Positions 35,293 through 43,584 of a DNA stretch of 64,000 nucleotides are shown here, in pieces (within the stretch, counting starts at the first letter, position 1; each line of letters starts with the position of its first letter). The notes under the pieces are model-generated. The model saw only the letters and a program-made list of their open reading frames with translations, did not search any database and was not told the origin of the DNA. The translations under genes and the position numbers were made by a program. The stretch is from an uncultured Roseibium sp. Lineage in GTDB: Bacteria; Pseudomonadota; Alphaproteobacteria; Rhizobiales; Stappiaceae. The stretch covers positions 1-64,000 of the forward strand of contig NZ_CANLVF010000003.1 in the NCBI RefSeq assembly GCF_947494555.1. Direction: 5' to 3'.

Positions 35293-36882
35293 ATGAGCAA
35301 GCAAGACTATTCCGAATTCCAGGATCTCAGCCCGTTTGAACTCAAGGACAAGCTTATCGAAATTGCATCGTCCGCCGCACAGCGCATCATGCTGAATGCG
35401 GGACGTGGCAATCCGAACTTTCTGGCGACGCATCCACGGCGCGGTTTTCTACGGCTCGGCGACTTTTCGGTCGAAGAGGCCGAACGGTCCTATTCCTATC
35501 TGGACAGCGGCTTTGGCGGTCTTCCCGACAAGGAAGGGCTGTTGCTGCGTTTTGAGGATTTTCTTCATCGCCATGAGGACCGGGAGGGAACAACATTCTT
35601 GCGCGCGGCCCTGTCCTTTGCCAAAGACCAGCTCGGAATTCACCGGCATGAGCTTCTTCACGAAATGGTCGAAGGATTTTTGGGATGCAACTATCCGGTT
35701 CCCCCGCGCATGCTGACGAATGCGGAGAAAATTGTCGGGGCCTATCTTGGCAAGGAGATGTTCGGCAACGAACCTCAGCACGGCCCCTATTCCGTTTTCG
35801 CGACCGAGGGCGGAACGGCGGCAATGACCTACATCTTCCAGACCCTGAAGTTCAACGGACTGGTCAAGCCGGGAGACAAGGTCGCACTAGGCACACCGAT
35901 TTTTTCGCCCTATCTGGAGATCCCTCCTCTGCCAGAATACGATATGCCAATCGTCGACATCCGCATGGAAGAAGGGGCCGACTGGCAATTCAGTGACGCT
36001 GAGCTGGCAAAGCTCGAAGACCCTGATATCAAGGTTTTCTGCATCGTCAATCCGAGCAATCCGCCGTCCGTCAAGCTCTCGCCCGATGACCTCGACAGAG
36101 TCGCGGCGGTGATCAACGAAAAGCGTCCGGACCTGTTTGTCGTCACCGACGACGTCTACGGGACCTTCGCGGACGATTTCGTATCGCTGTTTGCAAAGTG
36201 CCCGCGCAATACCTTGTGCGTCTACTCCTTTTCGAAATACTTCGGAGCGACTGGCTGGCGTCTTGGCGTGATCGCGCTTCATGAAGACAATGTCTTTGAC
36301 GAAGCGCTCGCTGCGCTCTCACAAGACACAAAAGTGGCTCTGGACAGGCGTTACTCGTCGCTCACCACCACCCCACGGGATATCAGGTTCATCGACCGTC
36401 TTGTTGCCGACAGCCGCGCCGTTGCGCTCAATCATACGGCCGGCGCATCGACCCCGCAGCAGATCCAGATGATGCTGTTTGCCCTTGCCGGATTGCTGGA
36501 TCGCGACGACCGCTACAAGGACGCAGCAAAGAGCCTCATTCGCAAACGTTTCAATACGCTGGAACTCAACATGGGCGTCAAACCGCATCGCGAACCTGAG
36601 GACGTCAATTACTACACCCTGATCAACCTCCAGCATCTGAGCGGACGTCTTTACGGCGATGCATTTGCCGACTGGTTCGTCGCGCAGAAGAAGGGATACG
36701 ATTTTCTGTTCCGCCTTGCGGAAGAAACAAGCGTCGTCCTGCTTCCCGGCAAAGGATTTGAAGTGGTTGATGCGTCCGCGCGCGTGTCCCTCGCCAACCT
36801 GACTGAAGCGGAATATGCGAAGATAGGTGCTTTCGCGCGCAAAGTGATCGCCGAGTATCACGACGAGTACATGAAAAAGTAG
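35293..36882 (+). CDS. asdA: Aspartate 4-decarboxylase / aspartate aminotransferase
   Basis: 529 residues, characteristic of AsdA rather than the ~400-residue aspartate aminotransferases. The PLP lysine is Lys315 in SFSKYFGATGWR, the N-terminal NAGRGNPNFL loop carries the active-site arginine, and NPSNPPS binds the cofactor. It releases CO2 from L-aspartate to give L-alanine. Coupled to the exchanger AspT, each cycle consumes one cytoplasmic proton and moves net charge, building proton-motive force and resisting acid. A ribosome site (GGGAG) lies before the ATG. Confidence 0.93.
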   Translation: MSKQDYSEFQDLSPFELKDKLIEIASSAAQRIMLNAGRGNPNFLATHPRRGFLRLGDFSVEEAERSYSYLDSGFGGLPDKEGLLLRFEDFLHRHEDREGTTFLRAALSFAKDQLGIHRHELLHEMVEGFLGCNYPVPPRMLTNAEKIVGAYLGKEMFGNEPQHGPYSVFATEGGTAAMTYIFQTLKFNGLVKPGDKVALGTPIFSPYLEIPPLPEYDMPIVDIRMEEGADWQFSDAELAKLEDPDIKVFCIVNPSNPPSVKLSPDDLDRVAAVINEKRPDLFVVTDDVYGTFADDFVSLFAKCPRNTLCVYSFSKYFGATGWRLGVIALHEDNVFDEALAALSQDTKVALDRRYSSLTTTPRDIRFIDRLVADSRAVALNHTAGASTPQQIQMMLFALAGLLDRDDRYKDAAKSLIRKRFNTLELNMGVKPHREPEDVNYYTLINLQHLSGRLYGDAFADWFVAQKKGYDFLFRLAEETSVVLLPGKGFEVVDASARVSLANLTEAEYAKIGAFARKVIAEYHDEYMKK

Positions 36883-37024
36883 AGCTTTCCCGACTTCGAA
36901 AGAATTTTCGGACATTTAAACTCTATTACGCTGAACTGTGTATTACGGTTCGGCGTACTTTTTATGTGAAGACTACGTGGGTCCGCCACTCTTTGAACTC
37001 GGTCCTTGGGCTTTGGAGGCAATC

Positions 37025-37429
37025 GTGAACATCGTCATTACGCCACTCGTTGCAAGTCTCCTGGCATTTTTGTATCTCGCCCTCAGCATGCGCGTAATCC
37101 GCGCGCGCAACACCGAGCGCATCAGCATTGGCGACAAGGGCAACGATCTGCTGCTCAGGCGCATGCGCGTGCACAGTAACTTTGCTGAATACACGCCGCT
37201 CGCCCTTGTCCTTCTGCTCACGCTCGAGCTTATGGGCGGAGCCCACTGGCTGCTTTACGGCCTCGGCCTGTTTCTTCTGGTCGGGCGCGCCGTGCATGCC
37301 TATGGAGTCAGCTGTGTACCCGAACCGATGAGCTTCCGGGTCTCGGGCATGCTGCTTACGTTCACCGTGATCGGAGTTGCTGCTTTGGCGAACCTGGTTC
37401 TCGCCGTGAACGCGGCTTTTGTCACATAG
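37025..37429 (+). CDS. MAPEG-family membrane protein
   Basis: 134 residues with four hydrophobic spans and the family's RMRVHSNFAEYTPLALVLL segment, where Arg-x-x-x-Asn-x-x-Glu-x-x-Pro is the MAPEG signature. The eukaryotic relatives are microsomal glutathione transferases and leukotriene synthases; bacterial members are largely uncharacterised. The GTG at 37025 is chosen because GGAGG lies 5 nt upstream; the frame extends to an ATG at 36938 without such a site. Confidence 0.85.
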   Translation: MNIVITPLVASLLAFLYLALSMRVIRARNTERISIGDKGNDLLLRRMRVHSNFAEYTPLALVLLLTLELMGGAHWLLYGLGLFLLVGRAVHAYGVSCVPEPMSFRVSGMLLTFTVIGVAALANLVLAVNAAFVT

Positions 37430-37583
37430 GGACTTGCTCCGACGCTGTTGCGCCCATCTTGTCCGAACGTTGTCTTGGGGGGCACTGGCTGCCAATCTGT
37501 CCCCGCTCTCTGATGATTTTCGCATGCGAATATGATCTAACGGGTTCAATCGCCTTTCCCGTTGTTGGTTTGCGGGCAGACGT

Positions 37584-38609
37584 TTGACCGGAAATACGCA
37601 TTCTATTCGTACATTTAAGGTCCTCGTGAAGATCACGCTGATCTCAGCGGGGATCGGCGCGATGATCGGACTTTTACGCGCCGACGCGAACGGCTTTGCC
37701 GTTGAGGCATTGCTCGGCGCCCTGGTCGGAACCGTCATCGGCTTTGGCTGTTCGTTGAGTGAAATTCTCGTTTTTTCAAACGCGCAGCTGCGAACAGTCC
37801 GCCGGCTCCCCCCTGTCAGTCTCGGAGTGCTTCGCGCTGTTGCTTTTGGCGGTATTATCGTCCTGGGCTTATGCGTGCCATCGCTACTGACGGCCCATGC
37901 ACCGCCGTGGCGGCATCCCGACTTCACGGAGGTTTTCGCGATTTCCGCAGGTGTTGCGATCGTCATGTCTATCGGCGTGGAGATCATGAGGTTTCTTGGT
38001 GCCGAGGCAGCACTTTCCCTTGTCTCAGGCCGCTATAATCGGCCTCGCTTGGAAGAACGGGTCGTGCTTTTCGCCGATCTGATCGGATCAACGGCCCTGG
38101 CGGAACGTATCGGGGAACTCGAGTTTCATGTCTTTCTTCAAAATGTCGCGCTTGATCTCGCCGCTCCGATCGAAAAGGCGCGTGGCAACGTCCACCGTTA
38201 TGTCGGCGACGCGGTGATTGTGACCTGGCCGATTGACCGGGGGATCGAAGACGCTGCCTGTCTTGTCTGTGCCAAGGAGATGCACAAGGTGCTCAATCGA
38301 CATGCGCCAAACTACCGAGAGCGTTTCAACACAGAACCGATGCTCAGGATCGCGTTGCATTGCGGCCCCGTTGCCGCAGGTGAAATTGGTGACTGGAAAA
38401 AGGAAATCGCCCTGCTTGGCGACACGATGAACACGGCCGCCAGACTGGAAACAGCTGCCAAGGTCCTGAATGAAACCACCGTGCTTTCCGATGCGCTCGT
38501 CGAACGACTACCGGCCGGGATGTCTGCAGGGCTGCGGCAACTGCCGCCTTATTCAGCGCATGGCAAACGAGAAGACCTGATGCTCTGGGCGCTCAAAAAG
38601 TCGCATTAA
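37584..38609 (+). CDS. Membrane-bound class III nucleotidyl cyclase
   Basis: 341 residues. About four membrane spans (10-30, 38-56, 84-104, 115-140) precede a cyclase domain (~158-330). Both metal aspartates, Asp165 (LFADLIGST) and Asp209 (RYVGDA), and the NTAARLE transition-state motif are present. The purine-recognition lysine is replaced by Arg205 and the partner position (EIALLGDTMN) lacks the usual Asp or Thr, so nucleotide specificity is uncertain. The TTG at 37584 is the only start near the N-terminal span. Unlike the cyclase at 17939 it is membrane-anchored and lacks a GAF region. Confidence 0.82.
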   Translation: MTGNTHSIRTFKVLVKITLISAGIGAMIGLLRADANGFAVEALLGALVGTVIGFGCSLSEILVFSNAQLRTVRRLPPVSLGVLRAVAFGGIIVLGLCVPSLLTAHAPPWRHPDFTEVFAISAGVAIVMSIGVEIMRFLGAEAALSLVSGRYNRPRLEERVVLFADLIGSTALAERIGELEFHVFLQNVALDLAAPIEKARGNVHRYVGDAVIVTWPIDRGIEDAACLVCAKEMHKVLNRHAPNYRERFNTEPMLRIALHCGPVAAGEIGDWKKEIALLGDTMNTAARLETAAKVLNETTVLSDALVERLPAGMSAGLRQLPPYSAHGKREDLMLWALKKSH

Positions 38610-38701
38610 CGCCATCTTAGATCTGTTGCGCGCAGCCCGCGAGACAATGCCGTGTTGAATTTAGTATATACATAAAGTCTTTTTTTGTATAAAAAGTCTA
38701 G

Positions 38702-39340
38702 ATGAAGTTCTCTTCCGAGCTCTCCAGTTTCAAACCAGTTTGCAAGGCGATCACGCTGTTGTTTCCTGACATGGTCGAGGTCGTGCTGCACGATCTTGCC
38801 ACAGGAAGGATCGCCTGGATTGAAAACGGATTTTCAGCGCGTGCTGTTGGTGACGATTCCCTTATGGAAACCGAAAATTATGCATCCGATCTGCGCGCAG
38901 ACGGAACGATCGGTCCCTATCGAAAATCCGGACCGGACGGTGCCAGGCTAAAATCCGTTTCAGCCATCATTCGCAACGATGATGGGGATCCCGTGGGCCT
39001 TATTTGCATCAACTTCAAAACGGGTGATCTCGAGCTTGCCGGAACGTTGTTGCGGAAAATGACGGACTTCGAAGCGGGGCCAGAAGTGACGCTCCTCAAG
39101 AATGACTGGCGCGAACTGACCAATACGATCATCGAGGACACGCTCAAGGATCTGAAGATTTCGTTCAATCAGCTGCGCAGGCCGGGCCGTGTGGAAATCA
39201 TCAAACGGCTTTTACGCGCCGATATACTGTCCGCCAGGGGGGCCGGTGACTATGTGGCCCAGGCGCTCGGGATCTCGCGCGCAAGTTTCTATGCAATGCT
39301 GCGCGAGGCGCGGGATCAGGAAAGGCACGGCTTGCAATGA
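38702..39340 (+). CDS. YheO/DauR-like transcriptional regulator (PAS + HTH)
   Basis: 212 residues. The first ~115 form the YheO-type PAS domain (KAITLLFPDMVEVVLHDL...VSAIIRNDDGDPVGLICINF), and the C-terminus is a short helix-turn-helix (VAQALGISRASFYAMLREAR, about 183-202). DauR of this family controls D-arginine catabolism in Pseudomonas. Here the gene overlaps the start of a PLP aminotransferase by ATGA, so it likely controls that amino-acid pathway; the ligand is unknown. The region before it is A+T-rich (38655-38700). Confidence 0.85.
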   Translation: MKFSSELSSFKPVCKAITLLFPDMVEVVLHDLATGRIAWIENGFSARAVGDDSLMETENYASDLRADGTIGPYRKSGPDGARLKSVSAIIRNDDGDPVGLICINFKTGDLELAGTLLRKMTDFEAGPEVTLLKNDWRELTNTIIEDTLKDLKISFNQLRRPGRVEIIKRLLRADILSARGAGDYVAQALGISRASFYAMLREARDQERHGLQ

Positions 39341-40551
39341 GCCAGACTGTAGCATCACCCAGGAAAATGCGGGACTTTGGTCTGGAGGTGTTTTTCTCCG
39401 AATGGGAGTTTACCGCCAAACACCACATGACGGCATCCGATCTTGAAAGCGTGTCGCTGGCGGAGTTGCTGGCGCTGGCGTCGGACGAGGACCGTTCCGC
39501 CTTCGAAGAGCTCTGGCTTGGCTATACCGAAACCTGGGGCGCGCCGGCGCTGCGCGATGAAATCGCACGCACCTACGAGCGCATGACAAGAGACAACATT
39601 CTTTGCCTCGCAGGCGCGGGTGAGGGTCTCTTCGCGGCTCCGAATGTCCTTCTCACAAAAGACGATCACGCCATCGTCCCCACGCCCAACTACCAGGGCG
39701 CCGAAACGATCCCGCTTTCGATCTGCGAAGTGACGGGTGTTCCGATGAGCTATTCGTCGCCGGATGGGCCCGGTTCAAACTCAGGCAAAGGTGGATGGCG
39801 GATCGATCTGGATCGGCTGCGGGACGCAATCAGACCGAACACGAAACTGATTTCCCTCAATTTTCCGCACAATCCGACGGGTTATCTCATGACTGGCGAA
39901 GACTTGACCGAGCTCGTTGCTTTCGCAAGGGAAAGGGGAATTTACATATTGAGCGACGAAGTCTATCGCGGCGTCGAACTTGACCCGAATGACCGGATGC
40001 CTCAGATCGCTGATGTTTACGAACGCGGTATTTCGCTGAACGTGATGTCGAAAGCCTATGGCCTGCCGGGTCTTCGCATCGGGTGGATTGCGTCTCAGGA
40101 CCATGCCCTTCTTCAGAAAGTGGAGCGGTTCAAGCATTACCTTTCCATCTGCAATTCAGGGCCGTCGGAAGTCCTGGCGCTCATTGCACTGAAGTCGCGT
40201 CATAAAATCCTGTCGCGCAATCACGCCATCATGCTTAAAAATGCAGAGGCGCTGGAACAAGTGTTCAACGATTTTCCATCGCTTTTCGAATGGCAAAGGC
40301 CAATGGGCGGCTGCGTGGCGTTTCCCAAGTACCTCGGACCCGACGGGGTCGAACAGTTTTCACGGATGCTTCTGCAGGAGAGCGGGGTCATGATCCTGCC
40401 CTCTTCAATCTACGCCAGCGAACTCGGCACAGTTCCCCAAGATCACTTCCGGATCGGGTTCGGAAGAGATCAGGTCTTCAAGGACGGTCTCAAGGCAATG
40501 CGGCACCACCTGGAAAAGCACTATGCCGAATTCACTGTGGAACGTGCCTGA
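39337..40551 (+). CDS. PLP-dependent aminotransferase, class I/II
   Basis: 404 residues. The PLP lysine is in VMSKAYGLPGLRIGW (about 228-242), with NFPHNPTGYL (about 172-181) and SDEVYRG (about 205-211) as cofactor contacts. The fold group matches aspartate/capreomycidine-type aminotransferases; the substrate cannot be read from sequence. Its start overlaps the regulator gene stop by 4 nt, and the flavin oxidase gene follows by 54 bp, suggesting one operon. Confidence 0.88.
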   Translation: MSQTVASPRKMRDFGLEVFFSEWEFTAKHHMTASDLESVSLAELLALASDEDRSAFEELWLGYTETWGAPALRDEIARTYERMTRDNILCLAGAGEGLFAAPNVLLTKDDHAIVPTPNYQGAETIPLSICEVTGVPMSYSSPDGPGSNSGKGGWRIDLDRLRDAIRPNTKLISLNFPHNPTGYLMTGEDLTELVAFARERGIYILSDEVYRGVELDPNDRMPQIADVYERGISLNVMSKAYGLPGLRIGWIASQDHALLQKVERFKHYLSICNSGPSEVLALIALKSRHKILSRNHAIMLKNAEALEQVFNDFPSLFEWQRPMGGCVAFPKYLGPDGVEQFSRMLLQESGVMILPSSIYASELGTVPQDHFRIGFGRDQVFKDGLKAMRHHLEKHYAEFTVERA

Positions 40552-40605
40552 AACGCGTGTTTTCCTCACAAAGCAAACCGCCGAACTTGACGCAAAGGAC
40601 CTCGC

Positions 40606-41193
40606 GTGCCGGAGAGCCTCACAACAATCGAAGAAGACGCCTGGAGCGCTCTTCATGACGCAACGACGGGCCGCGACAGGCCCTACCGGTATCTGACACT
40701 GGCTTCCCTTGGCCGGTGTGACTTTCCCGAGGCACGCACAATCGTGCTGCGGTCCGTCGATCGCACGACCCGCACACTTGAGTTTCATACCGACACGCGC
40801 AGTCCCAAATGGCTGGAGCTGCAGCAAAACGGCAATGCGACCGTTCTGGGATATTCCGATCAGACCCGCGTGCAATTACGCCTGCGAGGCAGCGTGCGGC
40901 TTGCGTTCCCCGGATCAGAGCAGGCCGAACGGGCCTGGAACACGCTGCCATCGCATACGCGCGCGACCTATACCGGCGGACCACCCGGGGATGCGTTACC
41001 AGATGAAACTGCGGTTTCTGATACCGAAGGCCTCCATCCAGTAGACGCGAGCGGAAAAACGTCTTTCGGAGTACTCTTCTTCAAAACTTTGGCGCTCGAC
41101 TGGTGCCGCCTGGAGCGGCAAAACAACCTGCGCGCAAAATTCAGCTACGACGACGAAGGCAAGCTGGAAAGCCTCGGCTGGATCGCGCCTTAG
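40606..41193 (+). CDS. Pyridoxamine 5'-phosphate oxidase-like flavoprotein
   Basis: 195 residues with the split-barrel FMN-binding fold: RYLTLASLGRCDFPEARTIVLRSVDR (about 26-50) and LEFHTDTRSPKWLELQQNG (about 56-74), then the C-terminal WCRLERQNNLRAKFSYDD. This is the Alr4036-type branch, not the true PdxH with its RRxR C-terminus. The reaction is unknown. The GTG start at 40606 has AAGGA 6 nt upstream. It closes a probable operon with the regulator and aminotransferase. Confidence 0.82.
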   Translation: MPESLTTIEEDAWSALHDATTGRDRPYRYLTLASLGRCDFPEARTIVLRSVDRTTRTLEFHTDTRSPKWLELQQNGNATVLGYSDQTRVQLRLRGSVRLAFPGSEQAERAWNTLPSHTRATYTGGPPGDALPDETAVSDTEGLHPVDASGKTSFGVLFFKTLALDWCRLERQNNLRAKFSYDDEGKLESLGWIAP

Positions 41194-41223
41194 ACACCCG
41201 GTCTCTGGTGGTATGCACAAGCG

Positions 41224-41841
41224 TCAGATTTGCTGAAGGCGCGTCTTGTGGGCATGCGCGATATGCTGCCGGGCCGCGGCCTCGGCTGCGTCGCTGTCTC
41301 CCCGGGCAATCGCTTCCACCACGGCAGCATGCTCCTCCACCGCCGTTTCCCGGCGCTCGGGCGTATCCAGCGTCGTACCGGCCATAAGAATGAGCGACAG
41401 GCGAAGGTGTTCGATGAGGTCGACGAGATAACGGTTGTGGGAGGCCAGACACAGCCGCCGATGAAAATCCCTGTTCGAGCGGACGAGACTGTCCTTGTCG
41501 GCAATGCGCTGTCTGTCTGATTTGACCAGATCCTGCAGGATCTCGATTTCGGGCTGCGAGGCATGTTTTGCGGCAAGTCCGGCCGCCGTTCCCTCCAGGA
41601 CCTCGCGCATGAAATAAACCTCGTTGATCTGACCGTGGTCCAAGGTCGGCACGACCATGCCGCGATTGGGTTCATGGACGGCGAGACCTTGTGCCTCAAG
41701 CCGCTTGAGCCCTTCGCGTATCGGCGTTCTGGAGACACCGAACTCTTCGGCGAGATCCGCTTCTCTCAGCCGATCCCCGGGCTTCAGCACGCGTTCCTCG
41801 ATAAGCCCGATCAGGCGCTTGTAGATTTCAGATCCGTTCAT
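41224..41841 (-). CDS. GntR-family regulator with FCD domain
   Basis: 205 residues. The winged helix (about 5-65; LREADLAEEFGVSRTPIREGLKRLEAQGL) is GntR type, and the all-helical FCD domain (~75-200) carries the metal/effector residues (RNRDF-like NRDFHRRL, AHxxH-like EEHAAVVEAI, HIAHAH). FadR/VanR-type members respond to organic or amino acids. It converges on the flavin oxidase gene, with 30 bp between; its target may be the operon 38702-41193 or the beta-propeller gene at its other side. Confidence 0.9.
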   Translation of the reverse strand: MNGSEIYKRLIGLIEERVLKPGDRLREADLAEEFGVSRTPIREGLKRLEAQGLAVHEPNRGMVVPTLDHGQINEVYFMREVLEGTAAGLAAKHASQPEIEILQDLVKSDRQRIADKDSLVRSNRDFHRRLCLASHNRYLVDLIEHLRLSLILMAGTTLDTPERRETAVEEHAAVVEAIARGDSDAAEAAARQHIAHAHKTRLQQI

Positions 41842-41888
41842 GCTCTCTGGTTAGCCGCAAGACACCATGTAAGCAAGTGAAGGTACCG

Positions 41889-41914
41889 GGAAGGAGGTTC
41901 ATAAACCTCCTTCC
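41889..41914. terminator. 11-bp perfect hairpin after the beta-propeller gene
   Basis: GGAAGGAGGTT (41889-41899) is the exact reverse complement of 41904-41914 with a 4-nt loop, 8 bp after the stop of the gene at 41923-42930. No T-run follows on the minus strand. Confidence 0.55.
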
Positions 41915-41922
41915 CCAAACCG

Positions 41923-42930
41923 TTAGACACCTGCTTTCAGATCACTGAACGCAAGTCCGTCTGCGCCCTCATCGGTCTCGAAAACACGCGTTACGGACCA
42001 TGTTGAGGTGTCGATCTCCGCGACCCTTGCGCCATCCTGCGCTCCGGTGAACAGCGACTTGCCATCCGGAGAGAACAACAGCGATGCGGGTCCGTGTGCG
42101 CCATGTGGGGCAAGATCTACCGCCGACACAACCTCAAAGGAAGACGGGTCATAAACGACGATCCGGTCTCCGTTCAGATCTGCGACCGCAACGACCGTTC
42201 CAGCAGGATCGAACTGCGCACGGATCGGAAGGTAACCCGTCTCGATCACTTGCTGACGCTCCATTGTCGCAGTATCGAGCACAATGATGGTTTCAGACTG
42301 GTTGTTACCAACCCAAAGCGTCTTTCCGTCAGGACTGACATCAACGGCCTCCGGGCCGGTATCCGCCTTCACCGTGTTCAAAATGTCCATCGTTTCCACG
42401 TCGATCACCGAGACCTTGTCCGACCCGCGGCTGGTGACGTAAGCCGTTGCATCATCAGGTGACATTGCAAGCAGATGTGTCCCAATCAGACCCGGGGCAA
42501 CGTGACCTGTCACCTCTCCCGTGACGACATCGACCTTGATCACGTCACGCGTTTCCTCGGTTGTCACGATCACGCTGTCCGTGTCGCCGAGCCAGGCAAT
42601 TCCGTGCGGCGCCATGTGAGGCGAAATGTCGATTGTCTTCAGGTGTTCGGCTGTCGCGACATCGAACACGTTAAGCTCGCGGCCGATGTAACCGTCTTCC
42701 AGATAAGACACGACAACCACCTTGTCTCCGTCCGGCGAAACGGCCAACTCGTGAGGTGATCCACCCGTGATCGGCCGCTGGACTTCCTGGCCCGTGTCCA
42801 GGTCGACAAAGCTGACGGTGCCAGCATATTTGTTGCCGACCATCAGTGTCGCCGCGCTTGCAGAAAGCGTGGTGCCTGCGAGAAGGCACATTGCTATGGA
42901 CGTGCGAGACACAAATTTCGTGAATGACAT
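41923..42930 (-). CDS. Secreted YVTN/NHL-type beta-propeller protein
   Basis: 335 residues. A signal peptide (about 1-26, cleavage after SASA) is followed by six to seven repeats of the form VSPDG-KVYVxxxxSxxVxVIDxxT, each ending in a D-x-x-T turn, typical of surface or periplasmic YVTN propellers. Many relatives sit beside PQQ- or amine-dehydrogenase genes, but none is present here. A strong ribosome site (GGAGGTT) precedes the ATG. Binding partner and role are unknown. Confidence 0.85.
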   Translation of the reverse strand: MSFTKFVSRTSIAMCLLAGTTLSASAATLMVGNKYAGTVSFVDLDTGQEVQRPITGGSPHELAVSPDGDKVVVVSYLEDGYIGRELNVFDVATAEHLKTIDISPHMAPHGIAWLGDTDSVIVTTEETRDVIKVDVVTGEVTGHVAPGLIGTHLLAMSPDDATAYVTSRGSDKVSVIDVETMDILNTVKADTGPEAVDVSPDGKTLWVGNNQSETIIVLDTATMERQQVIETGYLPIRAQFDPAGTVVAVADLNGDRIVVYDPSSFEVVSAVDLAPHGAHGPASLLFSPDGKSLFTGAQDGARVAEIDTSTWSVTRVFETDEGADGLAFSDLKAGV

Positions 42931-43172
42931 TTTTAACCTCCAGTCTGTTTCAGTTTATCGACAGACACCCCTCGTCTTCTCAAAGCAAAGAAACGTCCTG
43001 GAGGTTATTTGATTTCGATTTCAGTATTTTCAAATTAAACTTCAGTAATAAATCCATTCCCGCTCATGCTGAATAAATTTAACAACAATAATAAAATTAT
43101 TATTCTTTTATCCATACAGCGTTTTCATGATTTATACATGCTGCAAACACTGCTTTCATTTGAGGCTTTGTC

Positions 43173-43544
43173 TTATTTTGACAGATCCTGCGCCAGCATG
43201 AGGGCATTGCCGTCCGGGTCGTAAAAGGTTGCCGTGCTGACCATGCCTTCGATGGTTTCGGTTTCCCCATCAAACTTCACGCCTTCGCCTTCGAGCGCCG
43301 TGCGAGCGACTGCGATATCCGCCACCCCGAATACGGGAACGGTGTTTCCAGGCGAAGGCTCTGCCTGTTCGCCCAGCCCCAGCGTGACACCTTCTGTTTT
43401 GGTCTGCAGTTCGCTCCAGCCGGCTTCGTCCGCATGATAGAGAACTTCAAATCCAAGGTTCTTCTCGTACCACGCGGCACTGGCGTGCCTGTCACGCACC
43501 GACAGGGCCAAAGTGATTGTGTTTTCCAATGAAACGACCGGCAT
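43173..43544 (-). CDS. VOC-family (glyoxalase/bleomycin-resistance fold) protein
   Basis: 123 residues, one VOC domain of two beta-alpha-beta-beta-beta modules (TLALSVRDRHASAAWYEKNLGFEVLY, then VPVFGVADIAVARTALEGEGVKF, and FYDPDGNALMLAQ). The final Glu-type metal ligand of glyoxalase I is replaced here by alanine/glutamine-like residues, so catalysis is uncertain. The ATG at 43544 has AAAGGA 7 nt upstream. It is divergent from a winged-helix regulator with only 40 bp between, so that regulator very likely controls it. Confidence 0.85.
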   Translation of the reverse strand: MPVVSLENTITLALSVRDRHASAAWYEKNLGFEVLYHADEAGWSELQTKTEGVTLGLGEQAEPSPGNTVPVFGVADIAVARTALEGEGVKFDGETETIEGMVSTATFYDPDGNALMLAQDLSK

Positions 43545-43567
43545 CACGCTTTCCTTTGTATCAAAAA

Positions 43568-43580
43568 TATATTAAATATA
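43568..43580. promoter_or_regulatory. A+T palindrome between the VOC gene and its regulator
   Basis: TATATT-A-AATATA, an odd-length perfect palindrome, lies 4 bp before the regulator start and 23 bp from the VOC start. It is well placed to be an operator, or to overlap the -10 of the regulator promoter. Confidence 0.5.
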
Positions 43581-43584
43581 CTTT

